The notes: a model not told the origin generated them from the letters alone. A stretch of DNA of 7,513 nucleotides from Geminocystis sp050753365 (GCF_050753365.1 NZ_JBLZFY010000148.1:1-7513), one strand, 5' to 3'. Shown: positions 1-6,345, numbered from the stretch's first letter. Made by a program: numbers and translations.

Positions 1-80
1 TTACTCATTACTCATTACTCATTACTCATTACTCATTACTCATTACTCATTACTCATTACTCATTACTCATTACTCATTA
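1..80. repeat. Heptanucleotide tandem repeat array (TTACTCA)n
   Basis: Eleven perfect copies of TTACTCA are followed by three more matching bases, and the array continues beyond the left edge, so its full length is unknown. Read on the minus strand the unit is TGAGTAA. Its last three bases (78-80) form the TAA stop codon of the GH57 gene, so the array begins exactly at the end of that reading frame. Because 7 is not a multiple of 3, the array places stop codons in all three forward frames of the minus strand. It resembles the short tandemly repeated heptamers known from cyanobacterial intergenic DNA. The spacer-free 7-nt period rules out a CRISPR array. Confidence 0.95.
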
Positions 81-1550
81 TTTACAAAGTTCTTCGCCAC
101 GACGATATAATTCACGCGCGTAGTCTGTCCATGTGCCTTGCCCCCAATAACGGAAACAGCTTGTTTGTACTAACAAGTTATAAAGTAAGGCTTCTTGATA
201 ATCAGGACGTTGTGTAACTGTAGGGTCTTCTGCTACCAGTCGATCGAACTTTTGATGAAACATAGCACTTAATTTATTCATGGGTTCAAGAACATTCTCG
301 TAACCTTTTACCCAACTTAAATCATTAGTCCATGATGCACCATCTGTATGGAATTGATGATCATTTTTGTTTAAGTCTTCGATGGCACTTTCTACTGTAG
401 CAGGAGTAAAATTATCCCCTACTTTTGCCCAAATTTTATGTTGTCCCACTGGTTGACACACGGGGAAATCTTCGGGATTAACGCCACTAGCTTCCACTAA
501 CTCCAGATACTCAGTACCATTAAAACCAACCACATCACCATTATTTTTGATGTCATGCCACACAGGAAGGAAACCACCGGGAAACTCATTCATCATCACT
601 CCGCCGTTTTCACCATCCGCAATTTGACTGACACAGGAAGGAATAGAGACTCCCCCTATGTCTTGTTTGCCTAAAGTTTTGGCTTCATAATAGGGTTGCA
701 TTTGTGCCACTAACTTAGTATCCGAACCCTGAGTTTTGATTAAAGCCGTGATACTGACAGTTTCGCCACGGGAATTTTTCGCCACTAAACGATTAGGTAC
801 ATATTTTTGTTCATGATGTAATCCTGAACCATCTGGACGTTCTACTGTATGTTCTTGTACTAACAACCAACGATAACCACAATCTTTTAAGGCTTTGACA
901 TATTCAAAAAGAGTGTCAGGATGATTAGGTAGGTGCATTTCAGGGGGTGAAAAACCTTTTACTCTGGATAACGCTTCTTCCCCAAAAATAGCCCCAAAAT
1001 GGTGTTGCCATGCTTGAATCTGTAATTTTAAGTCGGGAATAGGAGTGGAAGGAGCTACAGCATGAGACCACATTGTACCCAACCATTCTACATAGGGTTG
1101 ATACTGCGCATCACAAGCGAGTTTTTTGAGGTTATCAAGGACATCATTACGCCCCATTTGTTGTAAACCCCAGAGCAAATTTCCAGAGTAATCCAACATG
1201 ATGCGAGGATTGCAACCATCAGCAACTAATTGAGGGATAAATTCTCCCATGCGACTATAACACCATGCAAAAACCCCAGCATTGTGATTATCACCATCTC
1301 CTTGATTATTGAACATATGCTCTAAATTGCAGATTAATGAGCCATTATGCCCTGCGGGAATAGTCGGTTGGTGCATATGTAACGCACAAGCAAATCCAGA
1401 TTTTATATGATCTAATTTTAGGTTAGTATTAGGTAAATATACTGGATCATTATTGTTAACTAAGGCGGAGATTTTTGCTTCCGAACCGCAGATAGGAGGA
1501 AGATGAGCGGTACTTGTGGCAAAGGTTTTCGATTCTGCTGTAGCAATCAT
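78..1550 (-). CDS. Glycoside hydrolase family 57 protein (alpha-glucan-active glycosidase or glucanotransferase)
   Basis: This 490-residue protein carries the landmarks of GH57, a retaining family with a (beta/alpha)7 barrel that acts on alpha-glucans (amylases, 4-alpha-glucanotransferases, branching enzymes). Region 1 is MHQP (residues 59-62). A second conserved stretch is WSHAVAP (161-167). The stretch GFSPPEMHLP (199-208) matches the nucleophile region, with E204 the likely nucleophile. ADGENGG (311-317) matches the acid/base region, with D312 the likely acid/base. VQTSCFRYWGQG (461-472) matches the last conserved region near the C-terminus. No signal peptide or membrane segment is seen, so it is probably cytosolic and linked to glycogen turnover; the exact substrate cannot be read from sequence. 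The start at 1550 is the first ATG, with no clear Shine-Dalgarno but a strong dyad 29 nt upstream. It is probably transcribed alone: the gap to the upstream methyltransferase is 252 nt and holds a palindromic repeat. The stop codon lies in the heptamer array. Confidence 0.88.
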   Translation of the reverse strand: MIATAESKTFATSTAHLPPICGSEAKISALVNNNDPVYLPNTNLKLDHIKSGFACALHMHQPTIPAGHNGSLICNLEHMFNNQGDGDNHNAGVFAWCYSRMGEFIPQLVADGCNPRIMLDYSGNLLWGLQQMGRNDVLDNLKKLACDAQYQPYVEWLGTMWSHAVAPSTPIPDLKLQIQAWQHHFGAIFGEEALSRVKGFSPPEMHLPNHPDTLFEYVKALKDCGYRWLLVQEHTVERPDGSGLHHEQKYVPNRLVAKNSRGETVSITALIKTQGSDTKLVAQMQPYYEAKTLGKQDIGGVSIPSCVSQIADGENGGVMMNEFPGGFLPVWHDIKNNGDVVGFNGTEYLELVEASGVNPEDFPVCQPVGQHKIWAKVGDNFTPATVESAIEDLNKNDHQFHTDGASWTNDLSWVKGYENVLEPMNKLSAMFHQKFDRLVAEDPTVTQRPDYQEALLYNLLVQTSCFRYWGQGTWTDYARELYRRGEELCK

Positions 1551-1579
1551 AAATATTTAATTTTATTTCGTAATTATGC

Positions 1580-1609
1580 AAGAGATTAAGTTATTGATAA
1601 CAATCTCTT
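1580..1609. promoter_or_regulatory. Inverted repeat / hairpin in the GH57 gene leader
   Basis: AAGAGATT (1580-1587) pairs perfectly with AATCTCTT (1602-1609). Inside, after a 2-nt bulge, GTTAT (1590-1594) pairs with ATAAC (1597-1601) around a 2-nt loop, giving 13 base pairs in all. It ends 29 nt upstream of the GH57 ATG on the minus strand. No U-tract follows it in the direction of GH57 transcription, so it does not look like a terminator. It could be an operator for a dimeric regulator or an RNA hairpin in the 5' leader; the sequence alone does not decide. Confidence 0.5.
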
Positions 1610-1727
1610 TTAATCTTTATTTTACCTTACGTTTTAGCAACATTTTTTCTAAGATTTAATAAGTTAATTTCAGATTTTTTATTTTTCTTCATAAAACTTA
1701 ACTCTTCTTATTATATTGTCATAAAAA

Positions 1728-1784
1728 GTTTGTAGTGATGGCTTTAGCCATTGCTGAATAAACCTTAAAAGGCTTACTACAAAC
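1728..1784. repeat. Palindromic interspersed repeat (REP/MITE-like) with nested hairpins
   Basis: The outer arms GTTTGTAGT (1728-1736) and ACTACAAAC (1776-1784) are perfect 9-bp inverted repeats. Between them lie two smaller hairpins: ATGGCT/AGCCAT (1738-1743 with 1746-1751) and CCTT/AAGG (1763-1766 with 1769-1772). The layout suggests a three-way-junction fold. The motif style (GTAGT...GGCTTTAGCC...ACTAC) resembles palindromic repeats I recall from many cyanobacterial genomes; membership of a repeat family is inferred. It lies 19 nt past the methyltransferase stop and may also act as its transcript end, although no T-tract is present. Confidence 0.6.
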
Positions 1785-1802
1785 CTATATAAAATAGAAA
1801 GG

Positions 1803-2519
1803 TTAACACCATGCGTGAAAAATAGCTCTATCTTTACGCCATTTGACTAATTCGGCTTTTTTGAATCCTGCGGTAAGTAACCAAGATTTGACTAAAGCGA
1901 TATTTGGTCCTGTCCAATTTGTGACATCTTTGCTTAATTCATTAGTCGGATAAAATCGCATTAAGGGTTGTGGAAATAAGCTAAAAAATAAGCTAATATG
2001 GGTTTCTAAAACTAATAATTCTTTGGTGACACTTCTTACTTTTTCGAGGGCGTAAAGGGGATATTTCATGTGATATAAAACCCCTAAAAATAACACAACA
2101 TCAAAAGTACCTATTTTATCGGGAGTTAATTCTAAAACATCAATATTATAGTCTTCAACTTGAGAATTAAATATTTTTCTAGCTAATTCAAAACCTTGTT
2201 TTCCTGCTCCAAAATCACGCCAAAAATTATGATCTAAACCGTATAATTCTTGTTGTTGCCAAATGAAAGAATCTGTGGCTAAAACTCTTTTTGCTCCTCT
2301 TTTTTCTGCCGAAAAGGAATAAAATCCATCCCATGCACCAATATCTAAAACGGTTTTATCGGTTAAATTTTCTGGAATACCACTCAAAATCCATTGTTGA
2401 AATTTACGGCAAAATTTACCTTCTTTACCTTGTTTTGTTTCTATGCCATTGCCAAAGTCAAAATGATGATGCCAATATTTTATTTTCGAGATTTCTGTCA
2501 ATAATTCTTGTGATTCCAT
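1803..2519 (-). CDS. Class I SAM-dependent methyltransferase, CmoB-like (DUF1698 type)
   Basis: This 238-residue protein is soluble, with a Rossmann-fold methyltransferase core. Motif I is VLDIGAWDGFYSF (57-69), the SAM-binding glycine loop; ATDS (81-84) supplies the acidic residue of motif II; FDVVLFLGVLYHMKYPL (139-155) matches the characteristic 'GVLYH' block of CmoB and its relatives; LVLETH (169-174) follows. The C-terminal pattern FYPTNE...NWTGPN...WLLTAGF (189-219) also fits that family. CmoB itself acts on the wobble uridine of tRNA, but this protein is shorter than enterobacterial CmoB, which I recall as about 320 residues, and no CmoA is nearby, so the substrate is unassigned. A role in modifying a small molecule or a glycan is an alternative suggested by the neighbouring O-antigen ligase-type gene, 131 nt upstream on the same strand. 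The ATG at 2519 gives a normal N-terminus; no Shine-Dalgarno is evident. Confidence 0.82.
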   Translation of the reverse strand: MESQELLTEISKIKYWHHHFDFGNGIETKQGKEGKFCRKFQQWILSGIPENLTDKTVLDIGAWDGFYSFSAEKRGAKRVLATDSFIWQQQELYGLDHNFWRDFGAGKQGFELARKIFNSQVEDYNIDVLELTPDKIGTFDVVLFLGVLYHMKYPLYALEKVRSVTKELLVLETHISLFFSLFPQPLMRFYPTNELSKDVTNWTGPNIALVKSWLLTAGFKKAELVKWRKDRAIFHAWC

Positions 2520-2650
2520 AGATATAAGATGATAAAATTAAAAGTAATTGAGCTTAGAATAAGGCGTGATAGCTTACCTAAACAGATTTAACCATAATAT
2601 AACAGAATCTTTAGTTTTTATTTCCTTTTTCTTGACTTTTTTGTACTGTA

Positions 2651-3901
2651 CTAAGAGTTTTTAGTTACTCCAGAAATAGAAGCTAATATTATCCAAGCTA
2701 AAATATGTAATCTTAAATCAAAAATGGTTACATCAAATAAATTAAATATGGCATAACCGCTAAAAATAACTAAATAACTAAATAAAATAAGTCCTTCTTT
2801 TTTCTCCGATTTATCTTTAATTAAAGTTACTATTCCTCCCCAAAAAATACTTCCAATAATAAACAGCATCATGAGTAGAGTAATTAATCCTGTTTCGGCA
2901 CTTATCATTAAAAAAAAGTTGTGGGGGTGTCCTAAATATAGCCCTGTTTTTTCTTCGTATAAAATGCTAAAATTTCTTAAACCCCAACCAAAAAAAGGTC
3001 GATTTTGAATTAAATCAAGACAAAAATCCCATTGTGTAGTTCTTAGTGTAGCTAAAGGTCGATCGGGATACATTTCATCGGATAATCGTTGCCAAAAAAA
3101 ACTCGGTATAATATTTCTTAATAAAGATTGTGCTGGTAAATTACCAAAGGATGCCCAACTTATTAAAGCACTACTAACTGTTAATAATATTAAGATAAAA
3201 TAGGAACGAAAATACAGAGAAAATACCACAAAAGTTATTATACTTACCAGCCAACCATTACGGGAACTCGTCAAGATTAAACAAACAATATTAAGTAAAA
3301 TTGTTAATAAAATAACTATATTTATCTTACCAAATTGATTCTTTTTCCATCTATCAATTAATAAGGCTAATCCAAAAAATAAAGCCGTAAATAAATATAA
3401 ACTAAGAGGATTTGCATGGGGAAAAACTGAAGACATTCGCCCTTCTGGTGTGCCATAGGGAATTAATTGCCATCCTAAACTTTTATAAATAAAATAGGGT
3501 GTTTTCCAACCTAATTTTACTTCTCCTATACCTAAAATACCGATAGGAATAGAGTTAAAAATAATGGGTAAGATTAGATAATATAAATGACTGTAATTAG
3601 TGATTAAAGTTCTTAACCCTAAAAACACGAAAAAAAATGGCAAAAAATGCACCATTCCTAACCATGCTTCCCCTGATTTATAGGCAAAAACACAGGAAAT
3701 CATCATAAATCCTGTTAAGATTATGAAATAATAAGTTAATCTATCATTGACGATCGAACCATAATTTTTAGTCCATACTCTATAGACAATAAATAGTAAA
3801 ATAAGAATGCCGAAAAACGTTTGAAAAGGTAAAATTAAAATAGTAATAAATAATAAATTTAATTCCAAATCTGGAGAAGTTCGATCGAATTTTAATAACA
3901 T
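2651..3901 (-). CDS. O-antigen ligase / Wzy-type polysaccharide polymerase family membrane protein
   Basis: This 416-residue, strongly hydrophobic protein has about ten predicted membrane helices, including around residues 14-40, 54-72, 80-98, 162-182, 192-211, 216-248, 335-357 and 370-412. The family signature (Wzy_C, O-antigen ligase superfamily) is visible: RMSSVFPHANPLSLYL (155-170), TSSRNGWLVS (211-220) with R214, a large loop (about 249-325), then FFGWGLRNF (303-311) and GHPHNFFLMISAETGL (324-339) with H325 and H327. Such proteins join or polymerise undecaprenyl-linked glycans at the outer face of the inner membrane. The cyanobacterial protein IctB belongs to the same superfamily, but I see no reason to prefer it. 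The start is 3 nt after the stop of the upstream 198-residue ORF and no clear Shine-Dalgarno precedes it, which suggests co-transcription and translational coupling. Whether it is a ligase or a polymerase cannot be told. Confidence 0.85.
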   Translation of the reverse strand: MLLKFDRTSPDLELNLLFITILILPFQTFFGILILLFIVYRVWTKNYGSIVNDRLTYYFIILTGFMMISCVFAYKSGEAWLGMVHFLPFFFVFLGLRTLITNYSHLYYLILPIIFNSIPIGILGIGEVKLGWKTPYFIYKSLGWQLIPYGTPEGRMSSVFPHANPLSLYLFTALFFGLALLIDRWKKNQFGKINIVILLTILLNIVCLILTSSRNGWLVSIITFVVFSLYFRSYFILILLTVSSALISWASFGNLPAQSLLRNIIPSFFWQRLSDEMYPDRPLATLRTTQWDFCLDLIQNRPFFGWGLRNFSILYEEKTGLYLGHPHNFFLMISAETGLITLLMMLFIIGSIFWGGIVTLIKDKSEKKEGLILFSYLVIFSGYAIFNLFDVTIFDLRLHILAWIILASISGVTKNS

Positions 3902-3904
3902 TGT

Positions 3905-4501
3905 TTATATATTGAGGATAGAAAGATTAAAGTTTTGAGAAGAATTATTTTGAGGAGCATTATTTTTTTCTGTATATTTAGCAACTTGATTAAAAACAAA
4001 TATTCCCAAAGAAGAAAGTACAATAATGATAATAATTTTACTAAAAATATCGTTATATTGAATTGACACTTTTTCCTTCTTAGATAAAATTTTGTTAGAA
4101 GTATTGGAAGTATTGTGAGGATTTTTAGAAATAGTTTTTTCAAAAAAAAGTTTAGCTTTTTCCTTGCTTCTTCTTGCCATAATAATAAAATCTAAAGTAT
4201 TACCTTGAGCATCTACAGCTCGATATAAATAGCGTTTTTTGCCCCTCATTTTAAAAGGAATTTGTACCATTCTCCAACCCCTTTTTCTTCGCCTTTCTGT
4301 TTCCTTAAAGCGTTTCATTGCTAAAGTAGAATATTCAGTAACAAGATTGTTAATCGTGCGTGGATCAAGTTTGAAACCTCTCTGTTTCATTACCATTTTT
4401 AATTGAGAATAACTTAATCTTTCTGTCAGATACCACTGAATACATAATAAGATTATTTCCTCTTTAATTTGCTCCCAAGGATCATGATTTATATTTCTCA
4501 T
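3905..4501 (-). CDS. IS6-family transposase-derived protein with predicted catalytic Asp replaced and a C-terminal membrane segment
   Basis: Residues 13-120 of this 198-residue protein follow the N-terminal half of IS6-type transposases: EIILLCIQWYL (15-25), the helix-turn-helix region LSYSQLKMVMKQRGFKLD (29-46) with RTINNLVTEY (48-57), then GWRMVQIPFKMRGKKRYLYR (75-94) and AVDAQGNTLDF (95-105). In active IS6 transposases the matching strand reads about WRVDETYIKV, with the first catalytic Asp. Here it is WRMVQIPFKM, so Asp becomes V79 and the next Glu becomes Q80. The second half of the DDE domain is absent. It is replaced by a polar linker, a membrane-like segment (about 153-171, with a run of five Ile) and an Asn/Ser-rich tail. 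It cannot be an active DDE enzyme. A Shine-Dalgarno (GAGG, 4512-4515) and a TATAAT upstream support expression. It may be a domesticated DNA-binding membrane protein, or a decayed insertion reading into AT-rich DNA. Confidence 0.72.
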   Translation of the reverse strand: MRNINHDPWEQIKEEIILLCIQWYLTERLSYSQLKMVMKQRGFKLDPRTINNLVTEYSTLAMKRFKETERRRKRGWRMVQIPFKMRGKKRYLYRAVDAQGNTLDFIIMARRSKEKAKLFFEKTISKNPHNTSNTSNKILSKKEKVSIQYNDIFSKIIIIIVLSSLGIFVFNQVAKYTEKNNAPQNNSSQNFNLSILNI

Positions 4502-4728
4502 GTTTAAATTACCTCATTGACCAGATTTTTTCTATCATTATATTCAGTTTAATGATACCATAATTATTAACTTTTGGTTATCTATAAAAGAAATTTTTAT
4601 TTTCATTTTTTTGGTAAATTCTGTTAATTTTAAATAGTTAATTAATTTTTAATATTATCAAAATTTCATAACTTTAACAGGATTGCGATATATTAACTTT
4701 AAATTCTACATACTAAATTTTACATTCC
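4502..4728. promoter_or_regulatory. Divergent AT-rich promoter region
   Basis: This gap separates the minus-strand IS6-like gene from the plus-strand ABC ATPase gene and must hold promoters for both directions. For the minus strand, TATAAT (4537-4542) lies 35 nt before the start codon and GAGG (4512-4515) lies 10 nt before it; no convincing -35 box is seen. For the plus strand, TTGCGA (4683-4688) is a possible -35, with only a poor -10 (TACATA, 4707-4712), and there is no Shine-Dalgarno before 4729. I see no clear GTA-N8-TAC NtcA site. Confidence 0.4.
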
Positions 4729-5463
4729 ATGATTGCTATATCTATAAAAGAGTTAGGTTTTCAATATAATAATAAAACAGTATTTGATAATTTATCTTTA
4801 ACAGTAGAGGAAAAAAGTAAGGTAGGCTTAATTGGAGCAAATGGTGCAGGAAAAACGACTTTATTTTTATCTATTTGCGGAGTTTTAACGCCTCAAAAGG
4901 GAGAAATTAAATTATTAAAAAAAACTATTATTCCTCGTAATTTTTATCCTGAAATTGGCTTAATTTTTCAAAATCCTGATGATCAACTTTTTTCTCCTAC
5001 CGTGAGAGATGATATTATTTTTGGGGCGGAAAATTTAGGTTTTTCTCCAGATATAATAGAACAAAAATTAAAGGAAGTTTTAGAAGCAACTGGAATTACC
5101 CATTTAGAAAATAGAATCCCCCATGAGTTATCGGGGGGGGAGAAATGTATGGTTGCGATCGCTTCAGTATTAATCATGAATCCTCAAATTATTTTATATG
5201 ATGAACCTAGCGCTAATTTGGATTTAAAAGCAAGACGTAGATTAATTAATTTTTTACAATCTTCTGCTCAAACTATTTTAATATCTTCCCATGATTTAGA
5301 GTTAATTTTGGAGGTGTGCGATCGAGTTTTAGTGATCAATCAAGGTAAAATAGTTGGAGATGGCAACCCTAGGCAGATTATGAGTAATGAAGATTTAATG
5401 AGAGAAAATAACTTAGAAATTCCCCCGTCTTTAAAAATAACGAAGAGTCAAGTGGACAGGTAG
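4729..5463 (+). CDS. Energy-coupling-factor / CbiO-type ABC transporter ATP-binding protein
   Basis: This 244-residue protein is a single complete nucleotide-binding domain. Walker A is GANGAGKTT (36-44). The Q-loop is in GLIFQNPDDQLFSPTVRDDI (77-96), and this FQNPDDQLFSPTV string is typical of CbiO/EcfA ATPases. The signature is LSGGEK (134-139). Walker B is ILYDEP (155-160) with catalytic E159, then the D-loop SANLD (161-165) and the switch His, H188. ECF ATPases energise uptake of cobalt, nickel or vitamins together with a T-component (CbiQ/EcfT) and a substrate-binding S-component. Neither is visible here: the neighbours are unrelated, so the partners must be elsewhere and the substrate is open. 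The signature motif is encoded across a run of eight G. An HIP1 octamer (GCGATCGC) lies in the coding sequence at 5155-5162. The ATG at 4729 fits the start of the first beta-strand; no Shine-Dalgarno is visible. Confidence 0.9.
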   Translation: MIAISIKELGFQYNNKTVFDNLSLTVEEKSKVGLIGANGAGKTTLFLSICGVLTPQKGEIKLLKKTIIPRNFYPEIGLIFQNPDDQLFSPTVRDDIIFGAENLGFSPDIIEQKLKEVLEATGITHLENRIPHELSGGEKCMVAIASVLIMNPQIILYDEPSANLDLKARRRLINFLQSSAQTILISSHDLELILEVCDRVLVINQGKIVGDGNPRQIMSNEDLMRENNLEIPPSLKITKSQVDR

Positions 5464-5506
5464 AATTAACCTAAGTTTAAATGATTTAGGATTGCTATAT
5501 TAACTT

Positions 5507-5521
5507 TTGCCTGTTGCCTGT
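5507..5521. repeat. Short heptamer repeat (TTGCCTG)2
   Basis: Two perfect copies of TTGCCTG (5507-5513 and 5514-5520) lie 44 nt after the ABC ATPase stop codon. The rest of 5464-5728 holds weak hairpins (AACTT 5577-5581 with AAGTT 5594-5598; TTTCT 5607-5611 with AGAAA 5616-5620) that would fall in the leader or promoter of the CAAD gene. I see no convincing promoter there. Confidence 0.6.
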
Positions 5522-5714
5522 CTTTATCAGTAAACTTGGATGCCTTCTAGCTTAGTATTTTTATTTTGTGAAGTACAACTTCTTTCGAGATGAAAGTTAA
5601 AAATATTTTCTAAAAAGAAAGACGTTACACAAAGATAATTGTAAATTAGGAAAAAAATCGCTAAATTAAGTAATGATTCTAAACAATGACAGAATAATCT
5701 GAAAAATTAATATT

Positions 5715-5720
5715 AGGAGA
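5715..5720 (+). promoter_or_regulatory. Shine-Dalgarno of the CAAD/CURT1 gene
   Basis: AGGAGA stands 8 nt before the ATG at 5729 and fixes that start. It is the strongest ribosome binding site in the window, consistent with an abundant product. Confidence 0.8.
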
Positions 5721-5728
5721 TATTTTCT

Positions 5729-6166
5729 ATGGAATCCCAAAGTTACGAAAAAGAAACACAAACTCAAGAGTCCTCCGCTTTTAACGATGATGTTGCCGGT
5801 GTTATCACCACTGCTACTTCTCCCGTGTCTTCTTCTGGAGATGCTGATTGGCAAGAATGGGTAAATGTAGTTGTTGATTATTTAGCTAAATTGCCCGATA
5901 CCTTGGGTAACTTTTTCTCTGATTATAAACAACCTTTAACTACCTTTGGTTTAATCATCACTGCCACTATTACCGTTTATGTCACTTTATCTGTTTTAGA
6001 TGCGATCGACAATATTCCTTTATTATCCTCTGTTTTAGAATTAGTAGGATTAGGATATAGTGCTTGGTTTGTTGCCCGTTATTTACTCAAGGCTTCCACC
6101 CGTCAAGAGTTATTTTCTGAATTTGACAGCTTGAAAAAACAAGTATTAGGCGGAAAAAGTCAGTAA
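5729..6166 (+). CDS. curT: CAAD/CURT1-domain thylakoid membrane protein (CurT-like)
   Basis: This 145-residue protein has a polar N-terminus (1-38), an amphipathic helix (WQEWVNVVVDYLAKLPDTLGN starting at W41), two membrane segments (about 69-90 and 97-119), then the block LLKASTRQEL (119-128) and a C-terminal amphipathic helix (about 128-140). This is the layout of the CAAD domain. It occurs as an appendage on some cyanobacterial aminoacyl-tRNA synthetases and, alone, in CURT1/CurT proteins that bend thylakoid membranes at their margins. As a single-domain protein it best fits CurT, acting by oligomerising in thylakoid or thylakoid-plasma membrane contact zones. The symbol is a family-level guess, because cyanobacteria can hold more than one CAAD protein. 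A strong Shine-Dalgarno lies 8 nt upstream. The next gene, plmA, follows on the same strand after a 179-nt gap containing heptamer-like repeats, so co-transcription is uncertain. Confidence 0.85.
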   Translation: MESQSYEKETQTQESSAFNDDVAGVITTATSPVSSSGDADWQEWVNVVVDYLAKLPDTLGNFFSDYKQPLTTFGLIITATITVYVTLSVLDAIDNIPLLSSVLELVGLGYSAWFVARYLLKASTRQELFSEFDSLKKQVLGGKSQ

Positions 6167-6193
6167 ATTTTGAATGAGGAATTAGCAATTAGG

Positions 6194-6254
6194 AATGAAG
6201 AATGAAAAATGAAAAATAGAGATGATATTGCCAAATTATTTTTGCCTTTTGCCT
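6194..6254. repeat. Degenerate heptamer repeats between curT-like gene and plmA
   Basis: Two short period-7 tracts lie here. AATGAAG, AATGAAA, AATGAAA, AATAGAG run from 6194 to 6221, beginning 28 nt after the CAAD stop codon. TTTGCCT is repeated twice at 6241-6254. Similar CTTGCCATCTGCCTTCTT text follows at 6301-6318. These resemble decayed forms of cyanobacterial heptamer arrays and occupy most of the region before plmA. No clear promoter or terminator was found in this 179-nt gap. Confidence 0.55.
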
Positions 6255-6345
6255 ATCTCCATCAAAAGATTTTTTGAGCAACCCCTATAAGGTTAAAACT
6301 CTTGCCATCTGCCTTCTTCAGAGACTTTTTCTCCACCCCCTATTT

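Noticed and set aside
2291..2521. 76-residue plus-strand reading frame
   Set aside because: It is antisense to the well-supported methyltransferase, has no recognisable domain and no ribosome binding site.
3892..4143. 83-residue minus-strand reading frame overlapping the IS6-like gene
   Set aside because: It is a Leu/Ile/Lys-rich translation of AT-rich DNA in another frame. I checked it for the missing IS6 C-terminal motifs (second Asp and final Glu regions) and saw none, so a simple frameshift of a full transposase is not supported.
3905..4501. Complete IS6 insertion sequence
   Set aside because: The transposase lacks its C-terminal half and I found no terminal inverted repeats or target duplications around it.
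4983..5177. 64-residue minus-strand reading frame
   Set aside because: It is a shadow of the ABC ATPase core, opposite Walker-related coding sequence.
5470..5490. CCTAA/TTAGG hairpin after the ABC ATPase as terminator
   Set aside because: It has only 5 bp with an 11-nt loop and no following T-tract, so it is too weak to call.
5666..5854. 62-residue minus-strand reading frame
   Set aside because: It is antisense to the start of the CAAD gene and its strong Shine-Dalgarno, with no recognisable features.
6274..6345. TTG-initiated N-terminal extension of the GntR protein
   Set aside because: The 24 extra residues are encoded by repeat-like TGCC-rich DNA and do not resemble PlmA, whose usual N-terminus matches the ATG at 6346.
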